Source: Dyella sp. AtDHG13 (GTDB lineage Bacteria; Pseudomonadota; Gammaproteobacteria; Xanthomonadales; Rhodanobacteraceae). Taken from it: a stretch of DNA of 64,000 bases. The DNA lies in contig NZ_QICJ01000008.1 in the NCBI RefSeq assembly GCF_003201105.1, positions 1 to 64,000 on the forward strand, in the 5' to 3' direction. Of the stretch, positions 17,043 through 25,966 are shown piece after piece (the stretch's first letter is position 1; each line of letters opens with the position of its first letter). Below the pieces are notes generated by a model. The model had not been told where the DNA came from. It searched no databases and saw nothing but the letters and a program-made list of their open reading frames with translations. The position numbers were made by a program, and so were the translations under genes.

Positions 17043-18458
17043 TCAGATCGCGTAGTACATCTGGAATTCCAGCGGATGCGTGCTGGCGCGGTAGCGGGTG
17101 ACTTCCTGCATCTTCAGCGCGATGTACGCGTCGATGAAGTCGTCGGTGAACACGCCGCCGGCCTTGAGGAAGTCGCGGTCCTTGTCGAGCGCGACCAGCG
17201 CTTCGTCCAGGCTGGCGCACACCTGCGGGATGTTCTTCTCTTCTTCCGGCGGCAGGTCGTACAGGTCCTTGTCGGCCGGCGCGCCCGGGTCGATCTTGTT
17301 GATGATGCCGTCCAGGCCGGCCATCATCAGCGCGGTGAACACGAGGTAGCCGGAGTTCATCGGGTCGGGGAAGCGCACTTCGATGCGGCGGCCCTTGGGG
17401 CTGGACACATACGGAATGCGGCAGCTGGCCGAGCGGTTGCGGGCCGAGTAGGCGAGCATCACCGGCGCTTCGAAGCCCGGCACCAGGCGCTTGTAGCTGT
17501 TGGTGGTGGAGTTGGCGAAGGCGTTGATGGCCTTGGCGTGCTTGAAGATGCCGCCGATGTACCACAGCGCCGTCTGCGACAGGCCGCCGTACAGGTCGCC
17601 CGCGAACAGGTTGTTGCCGTCCTTGCTCAGCGACTGGTGCACGTGCATGCCGCTGCCGTTGTCGCCCACGATGGGCTTGGGCATGAAAGTGACGGTCTTG
17701 CCGTTCTGGTGGGCGACGTTCTTGATGACGTACTTCATGGTCATCAGTTCGTCGGCTTTCTTCACCAGCGTGTTGAAACGCGTGCCGATTTCGCACTGGC
17801 CGGCGTTGGCCACTTCGTGGTGGTGCACTTCCACCACCTGGCCCAGCGATTCGAGCACCTTGCACATGTCGGCGCGCAGGTCGCCCAGCGAGTCGACCGG
17901 GCTGACCGGGAAGTAGCCGCCCTTCACGCCCGGGCGGTGGCCGGTGTTGTTGTCTTCGTACTTGTAGCGCGAGGACCACGCGGCTTCTTCGGAGCCGATT
18001 TCATAGAACACGCGGCCCATGTCGTTCTGCCAGCGCACCGAGTCGAAGATGAAGAATTCCGGCTCCGGACCGAAGAAGGCGGTGTCGGCGATGCCGGTGG
18101 ACTTCAGGAACGCCTCACCGCGCTTGGCGATGGAGCGCGGATCGCGGCCGTACGCCTGCATGGTGGAGGGTTCCAGCACGTCGCAGTGGATGACCATCTG
18201 CGTGTGCGCGCTGAACGGGTCGATGTACGCGGTATCCGGGTCCGGCATCAGCACCATGTCGGACTCGTTGATGCCCTTCCAGCCGGCGATGGAGGAGCCG
18301 TCGAACATCTTGCCGTCCTCGAAGGTGCCCTCGTCGATGGCGTGGGCCGGGAACGTGACGTGATGGTGCTTGCCGAGCATGTCGGCGAAACGGAAGTCGA
18401 CGAACTCGACCTCGTGTTCCTGGATCTGATCGAGCACTTTCTGGACGGCGGACGACAT
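17043..18458 (-). CDS. glnA: Type I glutamine synthetase
   Basis: Glutamine synthetase makes glutamine from glutamate, ammonia and ATP as a cytoplasmic dodecamer and is central to nitrogen assimilation. The 471-residue sequence is full length. It includes [20 protein letters not shown], the ATP-site region [20 protein letters not shown] and the [16 protein letters not shown] segment. The Tyr in that segment is the adenylylation site used by GlnE in GS-I-beta enzymes. The start is the ATG at 18458 with GAGG seven bases upstream; a TTG two codons earlier is less likely. A sigma-54 promoter and an NtrC-type site precede it. No ntrBC or glnK is adjacent. Confidence 0.98.
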   Translation of the reverse strand: MSSAVQKVLDQIQEHEVEFVDFRFADMLGKHHHVTFPAHAIDEGTFEDGKMFDGSSIAGWKGINESDMVLMPDPDTAYIDPFSAHTQMVIHCDVLEPSTMQAYGRDPRSIAKRGEAFLKSTGIADTAFFGPEPEFFIFDSVRWQNDMGRVFYEIGSEEAAWSSRYKYEDNNTGHRPGVKGGYFPVSPVDSLGDLRADMCKVLESLGQVVEVHHHEVANAGQCEIGTRFNTLVKKADELMTMKYVIKNVAHQNGKTVTFMPKPIVGDNGSGMHVHQSLSKDGNNLFAGDLYGGLSQTALWYIGGIFKHAKAINAFANSTTNSYKRLVPGFEAPVMLAYSARNRSASCRIPYVSSPKGRRIEVRFPDPMNSGYLVFTALMMAGLDGIINKIDPGAPADKDLYDLPPEEEKNIPQVCASLDEALVALDKDRDFLKAGGVFTDDFIDAYIALKMQEVTRYRASTHPLEFQMYYAI

Positions 18459-18503
18459 GGACAACCTCGACGGACGAAAAGGTGGGAAAACGACATGCGT
18501 CTG

Positions 18504-18519
18504 AGCAAGGCGCGTGCCA
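18504..18519 (-). promoter_or_regulatory. Sigma-54 (RpoN) promoter of glnA
   Basis: On the minus strand the sequence is TGGCACGCGCCTTGCT. It matches the -24/-12 consensus TGGCAC-N5-TTGC(A/T) with every conserved base. It lies 46 bp upstream of the glnA ATG, so transcription should start near 18490. Confidence 0.85.
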
Positions 18520-18605
18520 AGCGGTTTGATCTCGCGGTTTCAACGGGTTACGTTTGCTTCAACCATCCTGATGCAGGCTTGTTGCACTGGAATGAAACAT
18601 TGATA

Positions 18606-18622
18606 TGCACCACACGGGTGCA
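18606..18622. promoter_or_regulatory. NtrC-type enhancer site upstream of glnA
   Basis: TGCACC-N5-GGTGCA is a perfect dyad matching the enterobacterial NtrC site. It is centred about 100 bp upstream of the sigma-54 promoter, a normal enhancer distance. A weaker half-site (TGCACT) is at 18583. The stretch 18459-18782 has no gene and also contains the uppP promoter. Confidence 0.8.
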
Positions 18623-18782
18623 AAAGGAATGCGGCGGCGCCTTCGGTGAAAGCGAAACGACGGATCGGGAAAGACAAGATGCATCCGACCCGGCCCCGCC
18701 CCGAAATCGCCATCCCGTTCCCTTAAGCTATGCCGCTTTGCACCGGTATGGAACCGGTTGAGCCCCCTTCGTCGGAGTTTCC

Positions 18783-19580
18783 GTGAGCGACCTCATCAAC
18801 GTCATCCTGCTCGGCATCATTGAAGGCATCACCGAATTCCTTCCCATTTCCAGCACCGGCCACCTGCTCATCGCCGAGAAATTCGGCCTGGGCGAGCGCT
18901 CGGACCTGTTCAACGTGGGCATCCAGGCGGGCGCGATCCTGGCGGTGACCTTCATCTACTGGGGCCGCATCTGGAAGCTGCTCACGCAGTGGCGCGATCC
19001 GGCAAACCGCGATTACCTGGCCAAGCTCGCCGTGGCCTTCCTGATCACCGCAGTGCTCGGCTTCGTCGCCGTGAAGCTCGGCTTCAAGCTGCCCGAGGCG
19101 GTGACGCCGGTGGCCTGGGCGCTGGTGATCGGCGGCATCTGGATGATCGCCGCGGAACGCCTGGCCGCGCGCCAGCCCGATCGCACGCAGGTGACGTGGC
19201 GTGTGGCGATCCTGGTGGGCATCGCGCAGATGGTGGCGGGCCTTTTCCCCGGCACCTCGCGCTCGGCGGCCACCATCTTCACCGCCATGCTCGCCGGCAC
19301 CAGCAACCGCGCTGCCGCCACCGAGTTCGCCTTCCTGGTGGGCATTCCCACCATGTACGCGGCGACCGGCTACGAGCTGCTGAAGGTACTGAAGGAAGGC
19401 GGCCTGCACCATGAGGACTGGACGGCCTTCGGCGTGGGCTTCGTGGTGTCCGCCATCGTCGCGTTCGTGGCGGTGAAGTGGCTGCTCGGCTACATCCGCA
19501 GCCACCGTTTCACGCCGTTCGCGATCTACCGCATCCTGCTGGGCATCGCCTTGCTGCTGCTGGTTCCCGCGGGCGCCTGA
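18783..19580 (+). CDS. uppP: Undecaprenyl-diphosphatase
   Basis: This enzyme dephosphorylates undecaprenyl pyrophosphate, recycling the lipid carrier for peptidoglycan and other wall polymers in the inner membrane. Overproduction is linked to bacitracin resistance. The protein is 265 residues with several transmembrane segments. It carries both signature motifs of the BacA/UppP family, EGITEFLPISSTGHL near the N-terminus and LFPGTSRSAAT in the middle. The start codon is GTG, preceded by GGAG. It is divergent from glnA and followed 44 bp later by a CadC-like regulator gene. Confidence 0.97.
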   Translation: MSDLINVILLGIIEGITEFLPISSTGHLLIAEKFGLGERSDLFNVGIQAGAILAVTFIYWGRIWKLLTQWRDPANRDYLAKLAVAFLITAVLGFVAVKLGFKLPEAVTPVAWALVIGGIWMIAAERLAARQPDRTQVTWRVAILVGIAQMVAGLFPGTSRSAATIFTAMLAGTSNRAAATEFAFLVGIPTMYAATGYELLKVLKEGGLHHEDWTAFGVGFVVSAIVAFVAVKWLLGYIRSHRFTPFAIYRILLGIALLLLVPAGA

Positions 19581-19624
19581 GTGACGTGCGAGGATGGCGT
19601 CACCGCACTGACCCTCCTCGCCGC

Positions 19625-21187
19625 ATGACCGCCGCACGTTATCGACTGCTGGATCTTGTCATCGACGTGCCGCGCCAGCGCGTCACGCGCGAAGGCGTAC
19701 CGCTGGACGTGCAGGGCCTGTCCTTCCGGCTGCTTGCCTGCCTGCTGCGGCACGGCGTGGACGTGGTGGACTTCGACGCGCTGATGGCCGAAGTCTGGGC
19801 GCCCGCCGTGGTGAACGAGGAAACCGTCACACAGCGCGTGAAGCTGCTGCGGCAATCGCTGGGCGACGACGGCCGCTCGCCGCGCTACATCCGCTCGGTA
19901 CGCGGGCGCGGTTATCAGTTGTGCGAGATGCCGGTGGTGGAAGCGGACGACGTACCGCGGGCTTCCGTCTCCCGCCGATGGATCGCGGCCACCGCCGTTG
20001 CGGTTGTCCTCGTCGTAGCGGCAGTGGCTTGGCGGCTCGCACCCGGCCCCGCGGCGAAGCCATCCGCGACGCAGGAGCTGGTTCAGCGCGCCAGCTACTA
20101 CGCCAGCATCGGACAGCGAGACAACAACGAGCGAGCCATCGCGCTCTACCAACAGGCGCTGAGCGCGTCGCCCGCGGACCGCGAGGCCCGCATCGGCCTG
20201 AGCCGCGCCTACAGTGCGCGCGTCTGCCTCTACAACTTCCCCTATCCATGGGCGCAACAGGCGCAGACGCTGGCCGAGGCGGCCGTCGCCGCGGAACCGT
20301 CCAGCGCGCCGGCATGGTCCGCGCTGGGCTATGCGCGCGATTGCCTGGGCGACATCGATGCCGCCATCGAAGCCTACGAGAAAGCCTTGACGCTCGCCCC
20401 GGGCGACGATGCCACGCGCGCCTCGGCCGCCTACCTGTACCAGGAACGCGGACGCATCGACGAGGCCTTGCATGCCAACCTCGACATGCACGGCGACCCC
20501 TCGCGCATCCGCTTCCGCGACGTGCAGATCGCCCGCGAAATGGCCTTGCTCGGCTTCGATGAGGAGGCGGGCAAACGGCTGGCGCGCAGCTTCCAGCTCT
20601 ATCCGGACAATGTCTTTTCCAACATCGCCTGGCCCCGTCACCTGTTCCTGCACGGCCGCCTGGTCGAGGCGCAACAGGCGCTGGACGAAGCGATGGCACG
20701 CAACACGCCGCACGTGGAGCTGTATGTGCTGCAGGGCGAACTGGCGCTGTTGCGTGACGACCGCGACGCGGCGCTGGCGGCGTTTGTCCATGCGCAGCAA
20801 TTGCGTCCACAGATGGGCTTGCCGGGCACGCTCGTTGGCCTTTACGGCCCGAACGCACCCGACGCCAGCTGGTTCGCCACGCGCATTGGCGCCATCCATG
20901 ACGAGGCCGCGCACCACACGCTGTATCCGGTCGAATGGCTCGAACTGGCGATGCTGTTGCAGGCGCAGGGCCAGCGTGACGCCGCGCTCGACGCGGTGCA
21001 GACCGCCGTGAGCAAGGGCTACAGCGACAGCGCCTACCTGCAGGTGTCGCCCCTGCTGAAGCCGCTGTCGCATGAGCCGAAGTTCGCGGCGGCCATCGCT
21101 GCGATCAACCAGCGCGTGGCGGAACAACGCCAGCGCGTGCTGGCTGCCGCGTGGTGCCCGCCGGAACTGCGGCAGGCGCCACGCTGA
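19625..21187 (+). CDS. CadC/ToxR-like winged-helix membrane regulator with TPR domain
   Basis: This 520-residue protein has an N-terminal OmpR/PhoB-type winged helix at residues 1-100 (DALMAEVWAPAVVNEETVTQ, then SVRGRGYQL). One transmembrane segment follows (WIAATAVAVVLVVAAVAW), then a long C-terminal region of TPR-like helical repeats in the periplasm, such as AIEAYEKALTLAPGDDATRA. This is the one-component layout in which a periplasmic sensor controls DNA binding directly. The ATG at 19625 places the winged helix at the very N-terminus, as in relatives. The target genes and ligand are unknown. It lies downstream of uppP in the same direction. Confidence 0.85.
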   Translation: MTAARYRLLDLVIDVPRQRVTREGVPLDVQGLSFRLLACLLRHGVDVVDFDALMAEVWAPAVVNEETVTQRVKLLRQSLGDDGRSPRYIRSVRGRGYQLCEMPVVEADDVPRASVSRRWIAATAVAVVLVVAAVAWRLAPGPAAKPSATQELVQRASYYASIGQRDNNERAIALYQQALSASPADREARIGLSRAYSARVCLYNFPYPWAQQAQTLAEAAVAAEPSSAPAWSALGYARDCLGDIDAAIEAYEKALTLAPGDDATRASAAYLYQERGRIDEALHANLDMHGDPSRIRFRDVQIAREMALLGFDEEAGKRLARSFQLYPDNVFSNIAWPRHLFLHGRLVEAQQALDEAMARNTPHVELYVLQGELALLRDDRDAALAAFVHAQQLRPQMGLPGTLVGLYGPNAPDASWFATRIGAIHDEAAHHTLYPVEWLELAMLLQAQGQRDAALDAVQTAVSKGYSDSAYLQVSPLLKPLSHEPKFAAAIAAINQRVAEQRQRVLAAAWCPPELRQAPR

Positions 21188-21202
21188 AGCACTATCGCTA
21201 CG

Positions 21203-22321
21203 CTACGGCAGCGCCTTCAGCACGTAATCGCGGAACAGTTCCTGCGACTGCGCGTGCGCGTTGCGCTGGTTGTAGGCGGTGCTGGTGATCACCGCGACCA
21301 GCTGTTGCGACGGCATCACGAACACGTAGTTGCCGCCGTTGCCCGACATCGCCCAGGCCACTTGCGGGCTGCCGTGCACGGGAAAATGGAAGCACCACCA
21401 CAGATAGCCGTAGTCGGCATCGTCGCGCGCCTGTGCGTGCACGGTGAGCATCTGCCGCATCCACGCGGCCGAGATCACCTGCCGCCCCTGCCAGCGGCCT
21501 TCGTCCAGCGCCAGTTGGCCCAGCTTCGCCAGGTCGCGGCTGCGATAGCGCGTGCCGCCGCCACCCATACCGATGCCCAGCGGCGAGCGGTTCCACTGCA
21601 CGGCGGTGATGCCCAGCGGCTTTTCGAGCGCCTCCGCGGCGAACGCAGCGAGCCCGCGATGGGTGGCGCGCTCGACCACGGCACCCAGGGTGAAGACGCC
21701 TGCCGTGCAATAGGCGAAGGCGCGGCCGTGCGGGCTGTCCTCCGGCCGCGTCATCCACGGCGCGAAGCCCTTGATGGGCAGGTCCAGCGCGAATTGCAGC
21801 CAGTCTTCGGTGACGTACATGCGCTCTTCGTTGCCGCTGGAGAATTCGTTGTCGTCGTTGCACTCCCACAGCGAGCTCATGGTGAGCAGGTCTTCGAGGG
21901 TGATCGCCTGCTTGCGCGGGTCGGGATGCTGCACCCGCCGCTTGTCCGGGAAGAAGTCGTACACATGCGCCTGCACGCCGCCGATCAGGCCGCGATCGAT
22001 CGCCGCGCCAACCAGCAAGGCGGTGACGCTCTTGCTGGCGGAGCGGACATCGTTGAGCCGCTCCGCGTCGCCGCCGTTGAAGTAGCCCTCGTAGACGAGC
22101 TTGCCGTGCTGGGACACGACGACGCTGGTGATGCCCTTGGCGCTGCCATCGGCAAGATGGGCCTCCATCGCCGCCAGGGTCGCCATGTTCCAGTGCTGCG
22201 CACGCGCATCGTCGACGGCCCAGCCGTCGTCGCGGGCGGCTGGCGGTTGATAGTCGGCCGCGGCCAGGGAAGGAGCCGCCAGCGCGAGCGCCAGCAGCCA
22301 TCGGGGAAAACGCGTGAACAT
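21203..22321 (-). CDS. Serine hydrolase, class C beta-lactamase/esterase fold, exported
   Basis: This 372-residue protein has a signal peptide (WLLALALAAPSLAAAD) followed by a beta-lactamase-related domain. The nucleophile motif SASK is in VRSASKSVTALLVG, the second element is AYCTAGVFTLG, and GNGGNYVFVMP takes the place of the KTG box. Proteins of this group include esterases, D-aminopeptidases and penicillin-binding-like enzymes; antibiotic hydrolysis is not implied. The ATG at 22321 is preferred over an upstream one because it gives a normal signal peptide. It converges on the CadC-like gene. Confidence 0.85.
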   Translation of the reverse strand: MFTRFPRWLLALALAAPSLAAADYQPPAARDDGWAVDDARAQHWNMATLAAMEAHLADGSAKGITSVVVSQHGKLVYEGYFNGGDAERLNDVRSASKSVTALLVGAAIDRGLIGGVQAHVYDFFPDKRRVQHPDPRKQAITLEDLLTMSSLWECNDDNEFSSGNEERMYVTEDWLQFALDLPIKGFAPWMTRPEDSPHGRAFAYCTAGVFTLGAVVERATHRGLAAFAAEALEKPLGITAVQWNRSPLGIGMGGGGTRYRSRDLAKLGQLALDEGRWQGRQVISAAWMRQMLTVHAQARDDADYGYLWWCFHFPVHGSPQVAWAMSGNGGNYVFVMPSQQLVAVITSTAYNQRNAHAQSQELFRDYVLKALP

Positions 22322-22531
22322 GGATGTGCTCCGTGCGTGGGAAGTCGGAGCACAGCCCACCAGGACGCCGCATGAAGCGCCTGAAAAGCGTATGAAGGAT
22401 TATGAAGAAGGCCAGAGCATGGACCATCGGCGCTCACCTGGGCCGTCCTTCCCCTTGAGTGCTGTCCTATGTGATCGCCTTGCAGCCGCCAGTAATCTGC
22501 CGTCCTGTTTCGAAGCAACGAGAGAAATACC

Positions 22532-23412
22532 TTGGACGGCTTCAGGCGTTGGTGGAAGGACTTCCGGACGGCGGTCGGTGATGGGCTGATTTCGCTGGCC
22601 CGGGGTTTCCTGAGCGCGTGCCGCCCAACCGTGCTCTGGCGCTCGGCGCTCATCAGCCTTGTTGCCCTCGGCCTTACCACCTGGTTCTTCGTTTGGCACT
22701 GGGCTCAGGCCCGGTTTCTCTCTGGCCTGTTCGGCCCTTCGTTCCTGGCATCGTCGATAGGTGGAGGCGGGTTGGGCTACGGCGGACAATCCCTGACGCC
22801 GACGATGGGACCGTACGATTTCGTTGGCGGCTTTCGAAATGTGTTCGAAATGGGCTCTGGCCTCGCTCACTCAGCCCAGCGCATAGGACAGGCGATTTTG
22901 GTCGGCGCGCTCTCCATCGTATGCAGCTACGTCTTTTGCGCCATGGCGTTGGTCGTCCTTGGCACGCGCTGGTGTCTGTTGGATCGTGTCCGTGAGCGCA
23001 CAAACATGTGCCTCTCGGCACCCTCCCACGCGGAACCTGCCACACATTCACCGTCTGGAGGCGGCGCGCAGGGACAGCCCTGGCCTGGTGGCTAATATGG
23101 CAACTGACGTTTGTGGCGGGCATTTTCCTTCCGCACGTCACCATCGTCTGGGCGCTTTCCATCGCCTATCTTTGTCCATGGGTCGTCGCCAACGCCTTGT
23201 TGCGGCCGCTGCTGCCAGTGCAAACGAGAAAAGCTCTTTTGGCACGATCGAGACCTGGGCTCCTGATCGTGGGATGCGTCGCCACCATCGCCCTGTGGAT
23301 ACCCATCGTGAACTTCTGGGTCCCTGGACTGATGTGCTGTGCTGTCGCCCACCTTTGCAAGCGCCTGCTGCAACGGTGGCCACCGCAAGGGTGCGCGGCC
23401 ACCACCGCATAA
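22532..23412 (+). pseudogene. Four-helix membrane protein (EI24/CysZ-like), frameshifted
   Basis: Two overlapping frames give one continuous membrane protein if a frameshift is allowed between about 22996 and 23095. Frame 1 starts at 22532 and carries two hydrophobic segments (ALISLVALGLTTWFFVWHWA; ILVGALSIVCSYVFCAMALV). It then runs into a proline- and glycine-rich nonsense tail. Frame 2 carries two more (LAWWLIWQLTFVAGIFLPHV; GLLIVGCVATIALWIPIVNF) and ends at 23412. The total of about 290 residues, the four helices and the late IPIVNFWVPGLMC motif recall EI24/CysZ proteins, but the match is by eye. It is either a sequencing error or a recent pseudogene. Confidence 0.55.
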
Positions 23413-23419
23413 ACCGAAA

Positions 23420-24370
23420 TCAGGCGCTCAACCGCTCCGGCACCGCCGACACCACCGGCTTCTTGTGCTTGCCCGGCTCGTTGGTCTGCTCGAACACCTC
23501 GCGCACCCATTCGATAAAGCACTGCACGCGGGCGGAGAGGTGCTTCTTCTGCGGATAGACGATCCACACCGGCTTGCCGGTGGAGATGGTGTCCGTCATC
23601 ACCAGTTCGAGCTTGCCGATGTCGAGCATGCAGGCGGCGATGACGTTGGGCGCCTGGGTGATGCCCAGCCCCGACACCACGGCCTGGATGACCGATTCGG
23701 CATCGTTGATCAGCAGGTGCGCGTCGATGTCCACCGACACCTGGCCGCTCGGCGTGTCGAACTGCCACTGGCGCGGCCGGCCGTTGGGCTGCACGTAGTT
23801 GATGCAGCGGTGGTTCTTCAGATCCTCGATGCTCTGCGGGGCGCCGTGTTTGGCCAGGTAATCCGGCGAGGCGAGGATCACGTTGCGCAGGTAGCCGATC
23901 TTGCGGGCGATCAGGCTGGAGTCCTCCAGCGGGCCGACCCGCACCGCACAATCGATGCCTTCCTCGTTGAGGTCGTAGGGGTAATCGCACATCGACAGCT
24001 CGAGCCGGATATCCGGGTAGCGCTGCTCGAATTCCGCCAGCCTGGGAATGATCACGGTGCGGCCCACGGCGGCCGGCGCACCGATGCGCAGCTTGCCGGT
24101 GGGCTTGCGGCTGGCATAGCCCAGGGCCTCGGTGGCCTCGGCCAGATCGGCAAGGATTTCCTTGCAACGTGCGTGGAACGAGGCCCCATCGTCGGTCAAA
24201 CGCAATGATCGCGTGGAGCGGAACAACAGCCGGGCGCCCAGCTGTTCTTCCAGTCGCGACACGGCGCGGCTGACCCCGGAAGGTGTCATGCCCAACTGGG
24301 CGGCGGCGGCGGCGAAGCTCTTGGCCTCGACCACGCGGACAAACGCGGAGATTGCGGCAAAGTCTTCCAT
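23420..24370 (-). CDS. LysR family regulator of the adjacent RND efflux operon (proposed)
   Basis: This 316-residue LysR protein has the winged helix at residues 1-62 (KSFAAAAAQLGMTPSGVSRA, then STRSLRLTDDGASF) and a full effector domain. It contains GLGITQAPNVIAACML and HLSARVQCFIEWVREVF, which is typical of the large CrgA/AaeR-like subgroup. It is divergent from the RND operon with a 147-bp gap. By analogy with MexT and similar activators it probably controls that operon. The gap contains an AT-rich core near 24420-24460 suitable for the promoters and the LysR site. The inducer is unknown. Confidence 0.92.
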   Translation of the reverse strand: MEDFAAISAFVRVVEAKSFAAAAAQLGMTPSGVSRAVSRLEEQLGARLLFRSTRSLRLTDDGASFHARCKEILADLAEATEALGYASRKPTGKLRIGAPAAVGRTVIIPRLAEFEQRYPDIRLELSMCDYPYDLNEEGIDCAVRVGPLEDSSLIARKIGYLRNVILASPDYLAKHGAPQSIEDLKNHRCINYVQPNGRPRQWQFDTPSGQVSVDIDAHLLINDAESVIQAVVSGLGITQAPNVIAACMLDIGKLELVMTDTISTGKPVWIVYPQKKHLSARVQCFIEWVREVFEQTNEPGKHKKPVVSAVPERLSA

Positions 24371-24517
24371 AGCTTGGATATTTACCCCATTCGTGACTGG
24401 CAGTCACTATTGCGTTGCATCATAAGCTATTTATTGAACTGGATGGTATACCTAATCTTCCGCTCCTGATCGTCGGGGTATTCCTACTTCGGCGACTCCA
24501 CTCCAGGGAGCCCAACC

Positions 24518-25714
24518 ATGAACAAACGATGGATCCTCACCGCATTCGCCCTCGCCGTGGTGGGCGGCAGCTGGGCCCTGCTGGGCCACAGCGGTGACAC
24601 CCACGCCCAGGCCGGCCCGCCGCCGGCGCCCGCCGTCACGGTGGCCGAAGTGCTGGTCCGCCCGGTGGACGACGCGGACGAATTCACCGGTCGCCTGCAG
24701 GCGGTCGACACCATCCAGCTGCGTCCCCGCGTCAGCGGATATGTGGACTCGGTGCACTTCAAGGAAGGGGCGATCGTGCGAAAAGGCGATCTGCTGTTCC
24801 GCATCGACCCACGCCCCTACCAGGCCGAGGTGGACCGGCTGAACGCCAACCTGGCCGAAGCCAAGGCCAACCAGGTGCTGGCCCAGGCCAATGCGGAACG
24901 CGCCGACCGCCTGCTGGCGCAGCACGCCATCGCCAAGGAAGAAGCCGACCGCCAGCAAACCGCCGCGCAAAGCGCCAAGGCGCAGGTGGCCTCCACCACC
25001 GCCGCGCTGGACGCCGCCAAGCTCAACCTGGGCTTCACCGAAATCCGCGCGCCTATCGACGGCCGCGTGAGCAACGCCCTGGTGACGCCGGGTAACCTGG
25101 TCACCAGCAACGACGTGCTGACCAGCGTGGTGAGCATCGACCCGATCTACGCCTACTTCGACGTGGACGAGCACAGCTACCTGAAGTTCGACCGCCAGCG
25201 TCGCGAGCATGGCGCGGCGCCGCAGATCTCGATGGCGCTGGCGGACGAGAAAGGGTTTCCGCACACCGGCCGCGTCGACTTCGTCGACAACCAGCTGCGC
25301 GCGGGCAGCGGCACGATCCGCCTGCGCGCGGTGTTCGACAACGCCGACGCCAGCTACACGCCGGGCCTGTACGTCCGCATCCAGCTGCGCAGCGACAGCC
25401 GCCAGCCGCGTGCGCTGGTCGACGACCGCGCCATTGGCGCCGACCTGGGCAACAAGTTCGTGTACGTGGTCGACAAGGACCGCAAGGTGGAATACCGCCG
25501 CGTGGTCACCGGCCCGCTACTGGACGGCCTGCGCGTGGTTACCGAAGGTCTGGACGCCAAGGACACCGTGATCGTCAACGGCATCCAGCACGTGCGCCCC
25601 GGCGTGGAAGTGAACCCGACCAAGGTGGCGATGCAGTCGCGCAGCCTCGATCCGAACAAGCAGGTGGCGATGGCGGGTAACGGTAGCGGAAACAAGGCGG
25701 CGCAACAGCAGTAG
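24518..25714 (+). CDS. RND efflux periplasmic adaptor subunit (MexE-like)
   Basis: This membrane-fusion protein links an inner-membrane RND pump to its outer-membrane channel. The product is 398 residues with an N-terminal signal/anchor segment (WILTAFALAVVGGSWALLG). It has a lipoyl domain split around a coiled-coil hairpin: RVSGYVDSVHFKEGAIVRKG and NLGFTEIRAPIDGRVSNALV flank the helices, which contain EADRQQTAAQSAKAQVA. A beta-barrel and membrane-proximal domain follow. It has no lipobox. The closest type is MexE of MexEF-OprN by overall character. It is the first gene of a MFP-RND-OMF operon. Confidence 0.95.
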   Translation: MNKRWILTAFALAVVGGSWALLGHSGDTHAQAGPPPAPAVTVAEVLVRPVDDADEFTGRLQAVDTIQLRPRVSGYVDSVHFKEGAIVRKGDLLFRIDPRPYQAEVDRLNANLAEAKANQVLAQANAERADRLLAQHAIAKEEADRQQTAAQSAKAQVASTTAALDAAKLNLGFTEIRAPIDGRVSNALVTPGNLVTSNDVLTSVVSIDPIYAYFDVDEHSYLKFDRQRREHGAAPQISMALADEKGFPHTGRVDFVDNQLRAGSGTIRLRAVFDNADASYTPGLYVRIQLRSDSRQPRALVDDRAIGADLGNKFVYVVDKDRKVEYRRVVTGPLLDGLRVVTEGLDAKDTVIVNGIQHVRPGVEVNPTKVAMQSRSLDPNKQVAMAGNGSGNKAAQQQ

Positions 25715-25735
25715 TACCCGCCCCAGTTTTTGCTT

Positions 25736-25818
25736 CGTCATTCCTGCGAAAGCAGGAATCCAGTGACTCTACTCTGCCGTGGAAAAGGCACTGGATCCCT
25801 GCTTTCGCAGGGATGACG
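25736..25818. repeat. REP pair in inverted orientation (REPIN-like)
   Basis: Two 30-nt REP-like units, 25736-25765 and 25789-25818, are inverted copies of each other with only two differences. Each unit is itself a hairpin (ATTCCTGC/GCAGGAAT in one, ATCCCTGC/GCAGGGAT in the other), and the differences preserve pairing. They lie between the adaptor and pump genes of the RND operon. The rest of the 252-bp gap shows nothing else. Confidence 0.85.
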
Positions 25819-25966
25819 GAGTAGGAAAGGTAACGAACAAGTCATGGACGCCCTCTCTCTTTGAGCCGAGGGCCAGGGCCGCTTTGTCTCCGCACTCCGC
25901 GAACAACGCACCCGTTAGTACCCGCTCGCGCGGGAATGGTGCCTAAGAGCAACCAGGACGAATGCA

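Noticed and set aside
17031-18761. 576-codon antisense frame over glnA
   Set aside because: It is the shadow of glnA, which has a complete family sequence, promoter and terminator on the other strand.
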